NCBI GenBank assembly: GCA_022749755.1 | Contig: CM040440.1 | Coordinates: 18,339,269 to 18,403,268 of the forward strand | DNA: 64,000 nt | Source of the DNA: Azadirachta indica | Taxonomy: Eukaryota > Streptophyta > Magnoliopsida > Sapindales > Meliaceae | Direction of reading: 5' to 3' | Part shown: one piece after another, positions 61,651-64,000 of the stretch | Numbering within the stretch: position 1 is the first letter of the stretch | How the letters are laid out: every line of letters begins with the position of its first letter | Position numbers and translations under genes: made by a program | Notes under the pieces: generated by a model | The model's input: only the letters and a program-made list of their open reading frames with translations | Databases searched by the model: none | What the model was told of the DNA's origin: nothing

Positions 61651-63368
61651 GGTAATCGAAAACTATATTAACCACATCTAATCGACCAAAAGCAAGTATA
61701 TTTTCTTCCAATGGTTTTAGTATTAAACAAATAATTCCGTAACGGTCATTACCTTCATGTTACCATACACACAACAATAATCAAGTACAAAAAAACAATT
61801 TTCTACAGATTTGTTTCAAATAGCCATAAAATAGAGACATTTTAATATGAACACATTAATTTATTTTCTATTTACATTGTACATTCAACATTCATAAATA
61901 ATAGATTGCGCACAAACAATATCCTTACAAATAAGCTCTCACCAACCAACATCATGTACACAAAATGATTTTTCTAGATTTTCATTAACAAAACGCACTA
62001 AACAGAGACATGTATTTTTTGAAGACATGTATTTTTCGAAGTTTCGACCTACACATTTATCACTTTCTCGTTACCATGTAAGAACACACACAGTGACCAT
62101 TACCCAAACACAAAAAAAAATTACCCATTCAAATTAAAATACCCACCAACGAATTTCAATTTCAAAACAGAGCTTACTTCTCCTCACGTCTCTTGCTTTT
62201 GCCAATTGAAATGATTTTTCCCAAATGGTTTTCACCGAAATGTCTTTCCCCAGTTCGCTTTCAAACACCACTTTTTTTCGTTAAATCATCGTCGAGAAAT
62301 GACGTTTTTGAGGATTTTCTGAGTTGAGTTTTATTTGGCTTGAAGGAATAAATGAGAGTACGGAGAAGAAATGAATAGATGTGAGTTTGCAAGTGTTTTT
62401 AAATATTTTTTAATTTTTTTATTATTCTTTTAAATTAAAACAAATTATCTTATGATTATTTTAGTATTATTTTTAAAAAAATATCCTTAAAATACATTTA
62501 ATGATTATTGTATAGAATTTGTACAGTCAAACAAATAATAAGGGTTAAATTATTATATTATACTCAGCTCATTAACTTTTTCACCGACAGAAATAACATT
62601 TAGAAAGTATAAAAATATTTTCGAAACAGTGGTAGAATAGCGAAGATTTGACCAAACAGGAAAAGGGTGTTTGGCATATTCTCATTTTCAATGTATCCCT
62701 CGTAATCAAATTTTTTGTCATTTTAACTCCCAGTGAATAATAATAATAAATAAATAAATACACGCACAGCATAAATTTAATAGCGAAGAATATGCAATAT
62801 GCTGGAGTATTGAGTCTGACAGCTATATCGATATTATATATACATTTATTTATTTATTTTAATTAAAAAAAAAGTCAACGATTGCAAAATGTTATCCATG
62901 TCAATTTGTTAATGTCAGTGTAATGCAGCAGCTTCATATTTCTTTTGTGTGAACATGTCTCTCAAGTCTTAACATCTCGATTAGTAACAGTTATGATTTA
63001 GTAATTCGCTTTTCATTATTTACATTTTTATAATTAAAATATCACAACCTTTCAGACCACAGCGCGTGTTACGGGTACATGTACCATATCCCCTCTCAAA
63101 TCTTGTCTTTCAATTTTCAAGTATTTTTTTTAATATAATATTATATAAGTAATTTGTAAGAGAGTTAGGCGCGTATAATCGAAACCTTACCCTTAAATTG
63201 AACAAATTAAACACTGCGACAGTGATAAAATTTTCATGGAACAACAAACGTCCGTCAATATCTATTTATACAATAAAGAAAGCAGATAACATATTTACGT
63301 TATACAAACCTTTACAGTTCACGCATTCAACAGCAGAAACCCAAGTGGAAGTACAGAATTCTTCAGTT
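61651..63368. other. Intergenic DNA, MULE flank, then epoxide hydrolase promoter and leader
   Basis: Contains the upstream flank of the MULE (terminal repeats not identified), AT-rich DNA, and from about 63,150 the promoter and leader of the epoxide hydrolase gene. An in-frame ATG at 63198 precedes the real start, but its 57 extra codons look like untranslated leader. Confidence 0.4.
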
Positions 63369-63833
63369 ATGGAGAAGATAGAGCACACTACTGTAGCCAC
63401 TAATGGCATAAACATGCATGTGGCATCAACTGGGACAGGCCCAGTTGTTCTTTTTCTTCACGGTTTCCCTGAACTCTGGTACTCATGGCGCCATCAGCTC
63501 CTCTACCTCTCTTCTCGTGGATACCGTGCCATCGCTCCCGATCTTCGCGGTTACGGCGACACCGACGCACCACCATCGGTCACCTCTTATACGGCCCTGC
63601 ACATCGTGGGTGACCTTATCGGCCTCCTTGATAAGTTGGGTATCGAGCAGGTTTTCTTGGTGGGTCACGACTGGGGTGCTATAATTGCTTGGTATTTTTG
63701 CTTATTTCGCCCGGATAGAGTCAAAGCCTTGGTCAATCTGAGCGTGGCCTTAATGCGCAGAAACCCAGCTGTGAAACCTGTGGATGGCCTAAGGGCACTG
63801 TTTGGTGATGATTTTTATATTTGCAGGTTTCAG
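63369..63833 (+). CDS. Soluble epoxide hydrolase, first exon (partial, runs off the window)
   Basis: Alpha/beta-hydrolase that adds water to epoxides such as fatty-acid (cutin monomer) epoxides. This exon gives 155 residues and ends at a GT donor (CAG then GTGATT); the rest lies beyond the window. Visible motifs: HGFPE at 31-35 (oxyanion hole), and GHDWGA with the nucleophile Asp101. The acid and His of the triad and the lid tyrosines would lie in later exons. The stretch GYGDTDAPPS and the ending DDFYICRFQ are typical of plant soluble epoxide hydrolases. The start at 63369 matches the usual MEKIEH-type N-terminus without a signal peptide, so the protein is probably cytosolic or peroxisomal. 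Confidence 0.92.
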
Positions 63834-64000
63834 GTGATTCTGTTTTTCTCCTTTTTTTTCGGGTTGTTTAAAAATTTTTTATTGAAATAGTTGAGATTAA
63901 TTAAGAAAAACTTGTTACTCGGTGTTTTGATTATCCTTAGAAATTAAGAGAAATTTTCAGTTTTGCATTTTAAGTTGGAGCCTTTATGAAAAATGATCTA

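Noticed and set aside
63198..63368. In-frame N-terminal extension of the epoxide hydrolase
   Set aside because: Family members start at the MEKIEH-type methionine; the extension resembles untranslated leader and has no targeting features.
1..64000. CRISPR array, bacterial operon, tRNA or rRNA genes
   Set aside because: No regularly spaced repeats, bacterial gene layout or recognisable structural-RNA sequence was seen on either strand by eye; a tRNA scan was not possible here.

Overview
The window is nuclear DNA from a flowering plant, almost certainly a eudicot. The genes have short GT-AG introns in AT-rich intergenic DNA. Their families are plant ones: sucrose synthase, a GH9 cellulase, PMEI-PME pectinesterases, an ATL RING-H2 protein and a plant epoxide hydrolase. 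The transposons are plant types too (chromodomain Ty3/gypsy, Mutator-like elements). A woody rosid such as a Citrus relative is my best guess, but the sequence alone does not settle the species. No microbial operon, CRISPR array or organelle sequence was seen.

Layout. 1-6.4 kb: complete 15-exon sucrose synthase gene of the SUS2/SUS3-like clade (+). 8.2-10.4 kb: complete secreted GH9 endo-1,4-beta-glucanase (-), with one GC-AG intron. 14.4-17.6 kb: three-exon pectinesterase with an inhibitor-like pro-region (-). 22.8-47.2 kb: tandem array of four closely related two-exon pectinesterases (+), here called A (22.8 kb), B (31.6 kb), C (41.1 kb) and D (45.4 kb). A and C look intact. B is a pseudogene with a nonsense codon, frameshifts and a 5.25-kb chromodomain Ty3/gypsy retrotransposon in exon 2. 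D is open, but one catalytic glutamine is replaced by arginine. 48.5-49.1 kb: stand-alone pectinesterase inhibitor-like gene (-). 50.0-50.6 kb: ATL-type RING-H2 gene (-). 51.0-52.9 kb: short non-autonomous LTR element with only gag remnants. 54.5-62 kb: transposon-rich tract with a 1.6-kb inverted-repeat element, a 75-codon tandem repeat, a 266-bp MITE and a decayed MULE transposase. 63.4 kb to the end: first exon of a soluble epoxide hydrolase (+).

How the genes relate. The centre is a cell-wall locus: five pectinesterase genes and one inhibitor-family gene within 35 kb, next to a cellulase. The four tandem copies share a promoter module (ACGCGT, then GTTGACTT, then a TATA box), so they were probably co-regulated before B and D decayed. 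Sucrose synthase can supply UDP-glucose for wall synthesis, but its proximity is probably incidental.

Most of the unexplained structure is transposon-derived. Six inverted-repeat elements were recognised by eye, five of them with matching 8-10 bp flanking duplications. One carries a fragment of an L12 ribosomal-protein gene, and the paralogous DNA downstream of copy B appears to preserve its empty site. I found no convincing new biological system. The most notable observations are the substituted catalytic residue in copy D, the transition-only decay of the retrotransposon in copy B, and the L12-carrying element.
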